The position numbers were made by a program, and so were the translations under genes. Below, one piece after another: positions 23,101-35,424 of a DNA stretch of 64,000 bases (its first letter is position 1; every line of letters starts with the position of its first letter). Source of the DNA: Montifringilla adamsi (Eukaryota; Chordata; Aves; Passeriformes; Passeridae). The stretch is taken from positions 434,001-498,000 of the forward strand of contig JAGGNK010015225.1 of the NCBI GenBank assembly GCA_017590115.1. The letters are read 5' to 3'. The notes below the pieces were generated by a model. That model made no database searches. It was not told the DNA's origin and was given only the letters and a program-made list of their open reading frames with translations.

Positions 23101-23970
23101 AGAGCCATGGCAACCCTGGGCTGTCACAGCTGTGGCCAGAAAATGGGAGACAGAAAGATGCAGCTCACTGTCCCTCCTGGAGAGGATTTCACTTGGAGCT
23201 GCTGTTTTCCAGCAGCTGTCTTTCCTCCTCATGCTCTCCCAGCCAGATGAAATTCAAGGAATGACCAAGGAAAAGTCTACCCCATCTGGACCAGGCTTTC
23301 TGTGGGACTAAACCAGGATTTCCCCCATCACAATCTGCTGCAGGGCTCATTGCCTGCTTTCTGCCTGCTCATTAGAAGGCACAGCAGTAGCAGTGCTCTG
23401 GTCACTGCCTCTGAGCCCATCACCTCCTTGCATTAGCTCTGCCTGCTAATTGCCAGGAGCTGGGGGTGGAGGAGCTGCTCCTGGTCCCTGCCAGAGTTTT
23501 CCCCGGGCAGAAGGGCTGCACTCGACCTTCATTTGTATTCTGGGAGCACCACTCACTTAGCAGTATCTCCTGCCATCAATAAACCAATGCAAACAGAGAT
23601 AAGCCAGATAAAGCGAAAGTAGGTCACTTCTGCAGCACAATGACATCCAGCTCTCTTATTCCTCACCCAGCCTAAAAGTTAACTCTCTCACCCGTCACTG
23701 CATTTCTTGTCTTTTCTCTTGCTCCTTTCTGCCCAGAGAGGACAGGGAGCTGGGGCAGGGTGATCAGGCAGGTGTGAAACCCTCCCCACAGCTCTACCAT
23801 CCTTGAGGGCACGTGGAGGGTGTTCAGCTGTGTGGTGGAGGAGCTGATGGAGGGGCTGGTGTCACTCACAGATTCCATAAACCCTTTGTTGCTTTTTTTT
23901 TTACCAATTAAAGCCCTGGAAAGCTGTTTCCTGGTGATGGCTGGGGGAAGATGCCTTGGTCCTGTCAAGA
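20136..23970. other. Single-copy stretch with two unrecognised plus-strand frames
   Basis: About 3.8 kb. Two plus-strand open frames at 20487-21017 (176 codons) and 21010-21411 (133 codons) overlap by a few bases. The second has a Cys-containing segment (residues about 83-92, read as WCVNESWCSS) but no domain I recognise. No poly-A signal, splice pattern or start context supports either. The interval 22310-22450 is AT-rich and complex and could be conserved. I call no gene. Confidence 0.35.
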
Positions 23971-23974
23971 GCTG

Positions 23975-24055
23975 CTCTCCTTGGTGGCATCCCTGGGGGT
24001 TGGAACTGGATCATTTTTAAGGTTCCTTCCAACACAAACCATTCCATGATCGTGT
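23975..24055 (+). mobile_element. CR1 LINE, short 3' end
   Basis: Only about 80 bp remain: 'ggttggaactggatcatttt', 'aaggttccttccaacacaaa' and the tail 'ccattccatgatcgtgtga'. This is the terminal CR1 segment in plus orientation. Confidence 0.88.
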
Positions 24056-27000
24056 GAAGGACACAGATTCTGTGTATGCAGGTCCTGTATTCCCTGCTGT
24101 ATCTCTGGAAGGAATGTCACAAACTCTTCCCTCAGCATCAGCTCATCTTTAGGCCTCAGTGTTCATTTAACTACCTCTGGTAGTGAGATAAGATTTCATT
24201 CCTAATTGTCAATTACGTCACTGACTTCTTCACTGAAGACACTAAGAGCTGTTTAGTGTCCCATAAAATGTCACTCCTGCAACGTGAGATCATGGTGGCT
24301 TTCTCTTGATGTCACCTGGGGCCATGTCTAGGCTGGTAGCACAAGGTGAAGCTTTGTGACCAAGGCACGACCACCAGACACCTCAGTTATGTGTAATTTT
24401 ACTATCAGAAGGTATCTGTGCTATTTATTTGCTCTTACATAGATTTCAAGTGCTGTTATAAAAGCAGAAGAACCTCTGGAGATGCTTCTAAGATCTTCTA
24501 ACCCGGCAAAGGAGCGTAAGCATTATCTCAGTCTTGGATGATCTCCAGGAAACAAGACAAGTAGGAGTGATTCAGTGCTCCTTTTTGGAGATTTCTGTAA
24601 ATGCTCTCTTCATTAGCATAAATGCTTATGGGAAATACATTTTAAAATGTCTCATTTAAGAATTCATTCCTACAAAAAGGGGTCCTAAAAGTGACCCTCA
24701 TCCATCCAAGAAATGACACCATAGTATTGGGTATATCAGCAGCTTGAACAGCAAATAATCTCAGTGCTACCTCTGCAGCAGGAAAGAAACTCATTGCAAA
24801 ATAAGAATATAAAATAAATACATCTCAGAAAGCAGCAGCCAAATTTACAAGTATTAACCAAAACATTTGTCTTGCTCTCTGAGCCTTGCTGAAGATTCCA
24901 ACTTCTCCCAAAAGCCTTGGTCGTGCCTCTCCTAAGCAGCTGCATCTCTGGTGCCTGAGGAAGGACAGAATACCTAGACAGGAGACGTCTGGAGGGCCTT
25001 ATCAAAGCTCTGAAACACTTGTGTGTGTCCTGAGGTGCCCCTTCCACTCAGATGACCTCAGTTTGTGACTCTTTAAGCACCATCTGCCCTCCTGATACCC
25101 ATTGTCTGTGTTTCAAAGGCAGAGAGGGAGCAGGAATGCTCTGGTTCTTGTCTCAGAGGTGTGGTATGGAATTTTCTCCACCCTTTCCAAGGAGACGGAG
25201 GGGCTGACACTTCCCACAGAGGAGTGCCTGCAGGACAGAGAGGATCTCAGTAAGGATGGACTTTCTATTTGGGCCTGTTACCCCTTAGAGGAGCCATCCT
25301 CCCATCTGTGCCAGCTGCATTTCTTCTAGAACTGTCCATCTTCCCATCAAATTTGCCTCTTCCAACAGCCTCCATCCTGCTGGGCTCCTGGGCCAGCAGA
25401 AATGCCATGGAAGCCTGTCTGTAGCCAAAGGCATGGGAGAAAGGATGCACCTGGCTTCACATCCCTCTGCTTCCTTGGCATCACCTGCATGGGAGTTACT
25501 CAGATGACCTTTCTCAAGTCTCTCTTGGAGCATCAGGCTCATTTGCTAGCAGAGGTCAAGTGTGGGGAGCTGAGACAAGAATCCCTGGAGTTTTGTGCCA
25601 GATTCTGTCCATCCACTCTGCCTCTCCTCCTTCATCCAAGCCTGCTCCTCCTGCTGTGTTTGCCATTACCAAACTCCCCAGGAGGCAGCAAGGAACTGCT
25701 GCCACATTCTGCCACATCCCAGGCTTGGTGTTGGATCATCCCTGCATCCACTTCATCTGCTCCTGTTTGGAAATCAAGCTCTGCTGGCAGCACGTGCTGT
25801 GGGCACGTGCCCGCTCTGGCAATGAAACCTCCTCCAGAAGCTCTCCCATCTTCCTCCTATGTTAATGTGACCCCGATGGCCCTCATTAGTTCTAATTTGT
25901 TTGGCCACCAGATTTAGATGAGTATTCCAGTGATAATGTGAGACCTGGGGAGTGCAAACAGCAACTAATTAATGCGGTTAAAATTCCTGCCCAGGGTGGC
26001 TGTGGAGGAGAAGGACGATGCTGGAAGGCAGATTTTTGTGTACCTGGATGCTGCTGGGCACAGCCACGGATTCACAGCTTCTGCAGAGGCTCAGAGCTGG
26101 CAAACATCAGCAGCCTGCTCTGGAGGGAGCTCAAAGAACCCTCCCAGAAATCACCAAGGCAGGAACAACACCTCAACGAGCAGGAAAAGCACAGAAATGT
26201 AGGGATCAAGCCAAGGGATGATACTGGCTGTTGGAGAAATAGGATAGAGGTGAAATGACTCACTGCCCAGTTTCTCTGGGGTTCAGACAGCTCACTTTAA
26301 CAGGCTTTGAGGGGAGCTGCCTACAGAGGCTGGTGTCAGACAGCATCCTGCAGGTCAGCACAGCAGAGGGAATTTGCACCTTCATGTGAAAATGTGGGTG
26401 TGGATGAAGGAGTCTCGAGAGAACAGGATGCTGGCCAGTGCAGATTTTCAAATTTAAAAGATATTCCCAGCGGAAAAATAGCTTCAAATGCTTCCTCCAT
26501 TGCATACCTTTGCTCTGTCACAGTCCCCGGGGTGTCCTGTGAGTCCTCTGATAAGTGTGGGGAAAATAAAGCAGAGAGCAGATGTACTAGAGGGCTTTTT
26601 TTGGATGAAGAAAAGTCTCTCAGAAATTGTTGGTCTGTCCTGACTTGTGTTCTTTTGATAAAGTAAATATCCTTCCTTCCTTCCTAGCCTCTGTAGCTTC
26701 CTGAGGACTGGATTAAATCACTGCAGCCCTTGGATGGGCAGGGTGGTCCCTCCTGCTCAGTACAGAGTATTCTGGTTCAGACCTTGCCTGTGGCCACAAT
26801 ATTCACTGGCTCTCTTCCAGTCTGAACCCTCTTCCTCTTTTTCTTCCATATTTCCCCTGCACTTTCACATTCATGTCCCCCTTTCTGCCTGATATAAGAG
26901 ACAAAGAAAATAGGGAGCTGTCATAGCAGCAAGTTGGCTGATTTAGCTTGGATTTTATTGCTCCTGAGAAAGACTCCTGCAGTGCCCAGCACTGGTTTGC

Positions 27001-27555
27001 TTTCATTGCGGGCTGCATTGAAACTTTAGCCAAGTTCTGGGAGAGAGGGACTCGAGCCCTTGTTCATCTCCTGCTGTGTAAATAATTTTTTTTATCCTAA
27101 GGGATTAGTAGCTCCTCTAAGAACAGCGATGCTTGAAAAGAAAAACTTATGGGAGACTTCCTACCTCGTATTATCTGTTCCCAAAACACTGAGATTGCTG
27201 CGAGCCTTAACTGTATCACAAAACATCATCTCACCCCTGGCCCCACTCCCGTGCTCCTCCTCACTGATTTCATCTGATGTTAAACACTGCTTTGCTTTTG
27301 CAAGCTGAGAACAAACCCTCTGTGAGGCACTTCAGGGAAATTCCTCTCCACAAAGCAATGGCCTCCAGTACCAGGAGAGAGGCAGTTCACCTCTCCCTGC
27401 ATGTTTCCTGCCCTGTCTTGGTGGTGGCTGGCTGCAAGAGCAATAAAAGGTGCATATTTTACAAGGTTTTGCTCCACTGACAGGACAAGGAACTCATCTT
27501 TGTGACAGAGATGGGAATGGTTGAAAGTTTTTGAATGTCAAACCCAACAGGTAAA
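24056..27555. other. Single-copy non-coding stretch
   Basis: No gene recognised over 3.5 kb. A CCTT microsatellite lies at 26671-26685. Positions 25855-25990 are repeat-free and contain several TAAT/ATTA cores ('cctcattagttctaatttg', 'ctaattaatgcgg'), so they may be a conserved element. The 171-codon frame at 25402-25917 is rich in Ser, Pro and Leu and crosses this block, so it is probably chance. Confidence 0.4.
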
Positions 27556-27559
27556 GGCT

Positions 27560-27980
27560 CAGCTGGGCTCAGATTCTCCCTGTTGGGGAAGGCTGGGATG
27601 GGGGTGATTCAGCCTGGGGAAGAGAAGGGTCTGGGGAGACCTCAGAGCTGCTTCCAGTGTCTAAAGAGGCTCCAGAAAATCTGGAGAGGGACAAGGGATG
27701 GAGGGACAGAACAAGGGGAAATGGCTACAATTGACAGAGGGCAGGGTTGGATGGGATATTAGGAAGAATTTTTTGACTATGAGGGTGGGCAGGCCCTGGC
27801 ACAGGGTGCCCAGAGAAGCTGTGGCTGCCCCTGGATCCCTGCAAGTGTCCAAGGCCAGGCTGGATGGGGTTTGGAGCAGCCTGGGATAGTGGAAGGTGTC
27901 CCTGCCCCCAGCAGGGGTAGGAACTGGATGAGCTTTAAGGTCCCTTTAAATCCAACCCATTCCATGATTCTGTGAGAGTC
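27560..27980 (+). mobile_element. CR1 LINE, 3' fragment of about 420 bp
   Basis: A longer plus-strand CR1 copy. It carries 'gattcagcctggggaagaga', 'ggagacctcagagctgcttc', 'agaggctccagaaaatctgg', 'gatattaggaagaatttttt', 'cacagggtgcccagagaag' and the tail 'aacccattccatgattctg'. It is well preserved and close in subfamily to the copies at 258-739 and 17325-17562. Confidence 0.95.
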
Positions 27981-29401
27981 ATTAATCAGTGGAACAATGA
28001 AACCTGGAACTGCCCCCAGAGCCAAATCCCATGATCCTGCTTCCAGCACAGATCCTGCTGTAGTTAAATTAACCTGTATCAAACCAGGGATGCTAACAGC
28101 AAGCCATACATCAAGATTATGTCTTCTCTATTAATTAAGTCGAGGTCAAAGCCCTTCTGCAAGCTCAGGCTCAGCACTGTTAAGGACTCACTTAGACACA
28201 AATGGTGCCTGAGTTCTGGAAACACAGCAAGAAATGAGTGCACATGAGTTTTTAGTGGGTCCCAGCCCTGCACTTTGAGCCCTGGATGTATTTATTAGGT
28301 GTGGGCAGGTCTTTGTCCAGCTCATGGGCACATGTTTGGCTGCAGTTCTTCACCTGCCCCTTTCACACCTGAAGCTCCTTCCAAAGGTTGTCTGTGTAGG
28401 TGTTTATGGCCTATGATGCTGCATGGATGGGACACTGAATTCTCTAAGGAGATGCTCCCCAGCTCTGGGACTCTGGATTTGTTCTTTTTTTCCCAGTTTG
28501 AGCCCTGGCTTTGGCAATGCTTAGAGCCAGCACTGTCGGGAAAAGCAGACAGAGCACAAGTAAACGCTCATCATTTTGCAGTTTGAACGTATCCTTAAGT
28601 TACTTGTGCTCTCTGATATCTCTTCTGCACTGTTTGAGCAGGATCCTCACCATCTGAGCAGTGTAAAAATACCCCCAAATCCACCCACATCCAGATCCTG
28701 ACTGTGGCTGCCTAGTCTGGTACCTTTACACACCTTCTCCCACCTTCACTGAAGGGCAGAATTCTCTTTTCAGGAGACAACAGCAGCCCTTGCTCTCATC
28801 AGGTCACAGTGCTCATCACTAGCTGTCATCACACAGCATGGGCCAAAGCAGAGCTCAGCTAAAGCAGGACTGACACAATTGCTGGAGGGTTCATTAGAGC
28901 CGACGATCCTGGGGAGATGAGCACCTAAAAAGACACTGAGGTTGAATTCACGAGCTGGCTGTCTAGACTCCTGCTTTAGCTGGAGCAAAACAGGTGCTTC
29001 CAGGGCGTGATTAATCTCATTCTGAAGCAGACATCTCAAATAGGTCAGATGACTCATGTCCTGGCAGGGCTTGTTTCTCTCTGCACACTCTAAAGGTGTC
29101 TGAAGGTGACCAGTGTGGCTGCAGACGAGCAACGTGGTGCACATCAAACACCAGGTGAGATGAATTCCACCCCGAGAGACAAATCAAAGCAGTGGGCTTT
29201 GCACACTGCAAGGAAGAGGTTAGAAGTGTCTGTCTGGAAAGAAGTGTTGAGGGAGGTGAATTTAAAGACATGTGGCCAAAGGAAAAAAGCTCCTTGTGTG
29301 CTTGTTGTGTGGCAGTTATTGCCCCAGGAGCTGTATTTTCAGCAAAGAAGGCAGGGAAGCTGAGGCAGGAATGCTGGAGGCAGCGCAGAGGATCCAAAGA
29401 G
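27981..29401. other. Non-coding stretch
   Basis: No gene or confident repeat. Near 28110-28190 there is AT-rich complex sequence with a 'ctattaattaagtcgaggtc' motif. Nothing else stands out before the LTR. Confidence 0.4.
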
Positions 29402-29407
29402 GTTGGA

Positions 29408-29814
29408 TGTTGTAGTTGACATGGTCACAATACAAAGCAATACACTCAATTTTCAGAAGGCTTCAAACAGTTTTTATTCCAGCATGCATGCTTTTTATAC
29501 ATTCTTGCAAAACTCAGAAGTTTACACTTTACTCATTGGTCAGGAAAGACAAACAAGGTGCTCACTGGAACAGGCAGCTGCAGTTTCTCTTATTTATCCT
29601 TCTTTCTGTCTTGGTTTCTATATCATTGACCTTGGTAGGAAATTCTTTCAGGGTAAACATGGATCCTCCTATCAAATATGGATCCTCTTCTCAAACATGG
29701 ATCCTCTTACCAAACATGGATTCTCTTATCAAACATGGATCCTCTTCCCAAACATGGATCCTCATATCAAACTTCTCTCTGGCTCACAGAAGTTGCTGTG
29801 AAACCTCTTCCACA
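29408..29814 (-). mobile_element. Solo LTR with internal 19-bp minisatellite, copy 1
   Basis: This 407-bp element is about 90% identical by eye to the one at 55375-55804. Read on the minus strand it begins TGTGGAAGAGG and ends CAACTACAACA. It contains a TATA box (TATAAAAA, reverse complement at 29492-29499) and, about 20 bp further along, the poly-A signal AATAAA (29473-29478), a compact promoter/poly-A layout like that of alpha- and beta-type retroviruses. U3 holds six copies of a 19-bp CATGGATCCTCTTCTCAAA unit. No target duplication is visible (GTTGGA left, GTCAGG right), unlike copy 2. Met-Asp-Pro-Leu repeats in the translation are an artefact of the minisatellite. Confidence 0.85.
29655..29770. 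repeat. 19-bp minisatellite inside LTR, 6 units
   Basis: Six head-to-tail copies of a 19-bp unit built on CATGGATCCTCTTCTCAAA. They vary most at the bases between the TCCTC core and the CAAA (cctat, cttctc, cttacc, cttatc, cttccc, catatc). The homologous LTR at 55375-55804 has seven units. Confidence 0.93.
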
Positions 29815-32800
29815 GTCAGGCACTTCCCATCTCCACCGTGGCCATCAACAGCCTCCGAGGGCAGGGACAGAAGTGCAGGTGGCTCTTTGAGAAGGCACAA
29901 ACAACTTAGGGGCAGTAGCCTTGCAAAGTGAAGGGTGAGCAGGGTGAAACTACTCAGAGTTTACAAACTGAGCCTCTTTCTCCATGCTCAGTGCTTCTGT
30001 CACCCTTCAGCCACAGCCTGTGGCTCTGTGTGTGAGATGGGGCTACACCAGGATGGAGGAGAGGAGGGACAATGACCTGCCCCTCTTGTTCTGTCCACTC
30101 CTACAAGGGATGCAAACTCAGGCCTTGAGGTCTGGGACAGCAGGAAGTGCTGTCCAAAAGCACAGTTTGTGTCTGCAAGTGCATTTGGCAGCTTGGATGC
30201 ATCTCCCTTTCACTGGTTTGCTCAAGGAAGGACCTTACAACATCCACACTCTTGCTGTGCTCTGGGAAGTCTTGTCCATAAAAGAAGCCTTCCTGTCTGC
30301 TGGAGAAGTGACCTGTGTGCAGCCAGAGCAGCTCACAGCTCAGCTCCAGGTTTCCTGATCAGCTCCAGCTCTGGCATCCACCATGGCTCAGCTGTGCTTG
30401 GCACACACGAGGGAGGTGAGACGTCTTGGGACAGATTTGTTCCAACTGCGCACCCCGGCTGCTGCCAGGAAATCAGCTCCAGCAGCTTATCCAACCATAT
30501 GGGAACCTTCTGGGGTGTCTCCGTGGGACATCCTTGGACTCCTGGCTTTTCAGGATTGCAATTCCCTCCCTCCTGTGGCTGGCAGTGAAAGCTGGCAGGG
30601 AGGGGGCTGAAGAGTGACCCTGGTATATGTTTGAGACTGGAGATCTTGTAGTATTAAAACCCAAAAGGTGCACGCTTAAAATGTGTGAGATTTCACACAC
30701 TTAAACCCCTCCCATACAATAAAAAATATTATAAATATATGTGTATATATAATGTATATTATATAATAAATTAATTTTCTTTTAAACTACTAATTTCTTC
30801 CAGTTCCCATTATATTTTAGCGTCTGATTCCCTCACTATGAGGAAGACCTTCCTTGTTTACCTGTGGGGTTATTGAGTGGCATGGCACCAGTCCAGGGGT
30901 CCTCCTGTTTCTCTCAGTGATTGGCAAAGGAACAAGTAAAAATATCCTCTCTGTCTAACACCTGAGCTTCCTCCTGTACAAAGCCCAGCCCTGCTGTTGT
31001 CTGGGCACACATCCCTTTTGGAAGAGAGCTTTTAGCTCCTCAGGAGTCTTTTTCTCCCAGGAGGAGGCCCATCCCTGTGAGCAGAATTGTTGGTTAGTTA
31101 AAGCCTCTTGTTTGAGAGGTTCAGATTCACTGCGCTTGGGCTGTGATTGCAATTCATACCGAGCCATCACCGTGTCAGCTGTCACAAAAACAAAACCACT
31201 AATGGATGGACAGGGATGGGCTGTCACCAGAGCTCCAGAGATGGACATTTGCTCAAAGGGAGATGTCATTCCTTGCTTGACAGGACCTCAATAGTCCCAG
31301 GAGCTGCTGGTCCTGGTGTGTGAGGATTTCCTTCAGGCCTTTGCTCTTCCCTGATGCCTGATCCAAGTTACAATTTTGCCTGACAAGCTCATCACAAATC
31401 CTGCTCTGCTCCTTTTCCTGCAGCATTTCCACTAAACCTGTCTTGCTGCTTCTTCTCACACGTCCACTCTGCCTGCAAATGAAGGTGAACACCCATTTTA
31501 GGAGCTCCATGTATGTGCCAAGAAGCAGATTCCTTCTGGTCCCAGGCTGACATGACCAGCCTGTGGTGTGACGACAATGTCCTTGTCCTTGTCATGCACA
31601 CAAGCTGAAGGCTGGACAAGCCAGGATTGTGATGATGGAGCAACTGCTTGAATTGCAGCACTGCCTGGAGCCTCCTGAGAGGAAATAGAGGACAAAATTC
31701 ACCAAGAGTCTGACTGAGACAGGAGGTGGTGGGTGCTGCTTGCACGGCAGAGCAGCATCATGGAGCTGAACGTCCCTGTCGCTGGTGTGAGGGATGCTGG
31801 GAACAATTCTTCCTCTGGAGGAGGCTGCAAAGGATGGAAAAAGAAGAAACTGAGGAGTTGGGAGTGTTCAAATAATTTTAGGAACTCATACTTTTACTAG
31901 AGAAGGTGAAAGCTTAAATCCACAGAAAATTAACTTTTAAAGGAAGTGCTCTGTACACATGGAAAGGAAAACTTGCTGTCTGGCCAAGACTGTGTCCATC
32001 CAATGGGACGCAGTTCCCTCATCCAAAGTGCCTCTAAAGCAGTAAATTTGGGGTAAATTTGTTGGTTATGGGCTCCAGACTGCACCATCAAGACCAATCC
32101 TTATTCCCAGAGTATGTCCAAAGAGGCTGCTCAGCATCTCTCTGCCACCCTGCTCTGCTCTGGGTGGAATGGAAATGCAGAAGGTCCACAGGGGAAAGCT
32201 TTGCAAGGTATGGAATACTGTAATATGGAATGTGGCATTTGCTGTCCTTAAACTGGCTGTCACACCAACAGAAAGGAGATTGCACCTTCCAAGCAGGGCT
32301 GCTCTCTTCCCTTCAGGGGATCAGTCTGCCAAGGTCAACAGTGAAGCAAAAATTGGGAAAACTCATCGATGCTGCAAAGTTGGTTGCTTTGCCCTAATTC
32401 TTCAGTGAATGAGGTCATTGTGTTGTTTTGTTTGGAAAAGGGGCTTGGGGAGGTTTGCAGCAACCCCAGACTGCATTGCAAGTGTTACTGTGAGTTCTAC
32501 ACTCATCCCTTCCTCCCTACCTTCCTCCTACCTCCTACTGTGCAGGAGACAGTATCTCAGAGAAGAATTTGTTCCAGTTTGTAGTGGAAGTTCAGGCTTA
32601 TCACTACTTTTAGTCCAAAAAACTTAATTCAGACTTAATGATTACTCAGGGGAGCTGATGATTTAGAGTTGTTACCTCAGGTGACATGTCCCTGTTTGTG
32701 ATCAGAAGCATGGTATCCACTGAAAACCCACCATCCACAGAGTGACTTTCTCCCCAAAGGATCCTGAAGGCTGGGAATGTCTCTGTCTTGGCTGAGGGCT

Positions 32801-32985
32801 GTCACTCAGATTTTAGAGCCGAGCAGATGCAGCTGGGAAGTGGGGATGGTGTGAGAAAAGTGACTTTAGTGAAGTTTCAGAGCAGAGTCAGGAATAGAAG
32901 CGATGTCCCTTGGTCCTTTTTGGGATGAATCATCCTTGTAAATCCGCTTGCCTTGGCTGATCTGGTAAATATAGGGTGTGAGAAA
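29815..32985. other. Non-coding stretch with an AT-rich tract
   Basis: No gene recognised over 3.2 kb. A TA-rich tract lies at 30718-30775. The 104-codon minus frame at 30955-31269 is unrecognised. The region is otherwise repeat-poor. Confidence 0.4.
30718..30775. repeat. AT-rich low-complexity tract
   Basis: An almost pure A/T sequence of TATATA and TATAATA type, about 58 bp long. Confidence 0.9.
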
Positions 32986-32989
32986 GGGT

Positions 32990-33085
32990 GATTAAGTGAC
33001 TTATCTGAAGTCACATGTGGCATTTATGGGATTTGGACACAATCCTAAACTTGCTCCACTGCTTTAACTCCTATGCTTTCCCTGC
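32990..33085 (-). mobile_element. Possible MIR/CORE-SINE relic
   Basis: The order 'ttaagtgacttatctgaagt', 'cacatgtggcatttatggg', 'atttggacacaatcc' and 'ccactgctttaactcc' parallels the reverse strand of the MIR core, which runs roughly as 'aagtgacttgcccaaggtca', 'cacagc', 'ggatttgaacc' and 'cactgctttaacc'. MIR-type SINEs are ancient and rare but present in bird genomes. The match is from memory and about 100 bp long. Confidence 0.4.
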
Positions 33086-33464
33086 TGTATCTGTGACCCT
33101 GAAAGCATGCAAACACCATCATGTATTAGAGCAGCAAAGAATAAATTCACTGCCAGCCCACAAAATCAGCTCCCTAAGGAAATACAAGATTAATCCCATA
33201 TGGGAGAAGATGCAATCTAAAGCAGCCTGTTAATTAATTATTATTATTATTATCTTAACCAACCCAAGTATGGAGTCAGGGACACAAGAAAGGTTACAGA
33301 TTTTGACAGATGCAGACTGATTTCTTAGAGCATCCGCACCAGGCAGAACAGCTAATCCCTTTCACAGAGGTGCAAATTGTTAATCTGATTTGCATGCTTG
33401 GCTGGCTGCTTTTGTCCCACCACTAGGCAACAAACAGGAGGAGCTGGAAGAGCTGGAATCGTTC

Positions 33465-33540
33465 AGCAGGAATTTGATAGTTGGACTTGCTGATCCTAGA
33501 GGTCTTTTCCAAGCTGAATGATTCAATGAATCTGTGATTA
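33465..33540 (+). mobile_element. CR1 LINE, very short 3' end
   Basis: About 75 bp with 'gttggacttgctgatcctag', 'aggtcttttccaagctgaat' and the tail 'gattcaatgaatctgtgat'. It is of the same subfamily type as 19955-20135, in plus orientation. Confidence 0.88.
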
Positions 33541-35387
33541 GGAGATTGGGAAGTCACTGGAGTTTGATGAATAAATGAGAAGTTGTGACTCGGCTGCCAC
33601 CTGAAATTAATTTTTGATTGACTTTGGAAGGAGTCTCTCTGGGGCTGGTTCCTGTCTTCTGAAACAAGGCAAACCAAAAAAGGGGGGAAAGAGGTAGGTG
33701 GGGCTGGGGAGAGAAGGAATGAAATTAAACCATGAGCAGCTCTTAATTAAGGCCTAGGAGCACATCTGAAGATCTTGACAGGTGGTAGCTGGCTTTAGTA
33801 CCTTGCAAGTGAACTCATTAAACACCAGCCTCTCTCTGCATTTTTAATATCTGTAAAGAAGGTGATTGAGTCTCTTCTCCAAGGAAAACAAATCTGTTTA
33901 GATTTATATTACATTTAAAGCAGTGCTAAAATTGTGACTGGATCCCCAGTCCTGCTGAGCCAAAAGGCACAGCTCAATCTGACAAACAACGACTTGTAAT
34001 GAACTAAACTTTTTTTCCCTCTTAGTGTCTTTCTTATTGCTGATGAAAGTTGGTCTCTCATTTTATCTTTTAGTCTTAGGCAAGTGATTTTATGGTCAGT
34101 CTGTACACTGCATCATCCAAATCTCCACACCAAGGGCTCAAACAGGCACTAAATATGGGTGTCTCTACCTGTAACCCCAGCCCCAGCCCTTGATATCAAA
34201 CCTGTAGATGTTTACAAATGAGCTTTTCCCTTCAGGCTCTTTCAATAACCAGTCAAATGGGACTTTCTGCCTTTTGGAGTAAAATCCTATTGGTTTTGTT
34301 CCGTAATTTCAGGGAAAACTCCCCTGACCAAGCTGCCAGTGGAGGACTTGCACCCAGCTGGATTTGGGAGCAAGAAGTGACATAACAAAGCCTGGGTGAG
34401 CCGAGGTGGGCAGATCCTTTGGAGGCCAAAGCTCCATGAAGCAGAGACACCTTGAAGTGTGTTTTTCCAGCTGGGAAGAGCTTTGCAGACACCCTGAAGT
34501 GATCCCAACCCCTGGGATTCCCACCTGCCCCATCCTCACACAGCCCCAGCTGTGGCAGCACAGAGCAGTGCAAGCATCTCCATTGATCTGCCCAGTGCTG
34601 GAGGTCAACTGCAAAGCTGAGAATTGAACCAAGTTAAATTCCCAAGCCATGAACTTTCCCTCCTTCCCCAGGAAGATCCAGAGGTGAAGTCTTGGTGTGA
34701 TATAGCAATTAATCCTGCCTGATGCCTGGCTACCACAGCAAGTTTGATGGCTGCAGTTGGTGACACTTAGTTACCCAGAAGTGCTATCAGCTCTGTAACA
34801 CAATTTGCAAGAAGTCACCATTAATTAATGCTAAGTTATGAAGCACTTCTAGGGAAAGTGACACACCAAATCGACATCAGTGCAAGAGGAGTTCATTATG
34901 GCTAATGTTACGACAATAAAAGACAGAGGAATTAATGATGAATTTCAATGTTAAGTATCACTTTTCCCATGCTTTAATGCGTTATCTCAGGAGGGAGGGA
35001 GCACTTGGAGAGGAGATGGGAAAGGACAGCATAATTTAGCTTGGGAAAAAAAAAAACAAACCTAAACCATTCCCCAGCATTTCTGTGTACAGTGTCTGAG
35101 CTGTGCTCCGTACAGTCCCACTCACACACCCTAAAGTGCTCCCTCGCATTCCATAACTCCCAGGAATCCCTCACGGCTCTCCACATAGAGCAGGTTTGAC
35201 ATTAACAGACCTATCTACAGCTTCCAGCCTTGTTTTGATGGCTTAAGCACTCATCATTTACTCAAATGCAGCTGTGTCCTTGCCACCCCACTGCACTCAG
35301 GCCCATCTTTCTCCCTGTCCCTCCTCTCTCCCCTCTTCCTTCTCCCCTCCAAAATCTCTGCCAGATCTTTTGTTTTTGCCAAATTCT

Positions 35388-35388
<1 letters not shown>
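33541..35388. other. Repeat-poor stretch with conserved-element-like blocks
   Basis: No gene. Two blocks of complex sequence rich in TAAT/ATTA and TTAATTAA motifs stand out, at 33715-34010 and 34700-34985. Between them the sequence is ordinary and GC-moderate. Frames of up to 113 codons are on the minus strand and unrecognised. Confidence 0.4.

Positions 35389-35423
<35 letters not shown>
35389..35423. repeat. Poly-T tract (T35)
   Basis: Thirty-five uninterrupted T, preceded by a pyrimidine-rich stretch (35310-35350). On the minus strand it could be the A tail of a retroposed sequence, but no source gene was recognised. Confidence 0.95.

Positions 35424-35424
<1 letters not shown>

Noticed and set aside
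29678..29890. Open frames with repeated Met-Asp-Pro-Leu / Lys-His-Gly-Ser-Ser motifs, also at 55649-55849.
   Set aside because: They are translations of the 19-bp minisatellite inside LTR U3. Because 19 is not a multiple of 3, the same DNA cycles through all frames; this is not a repeat protein.
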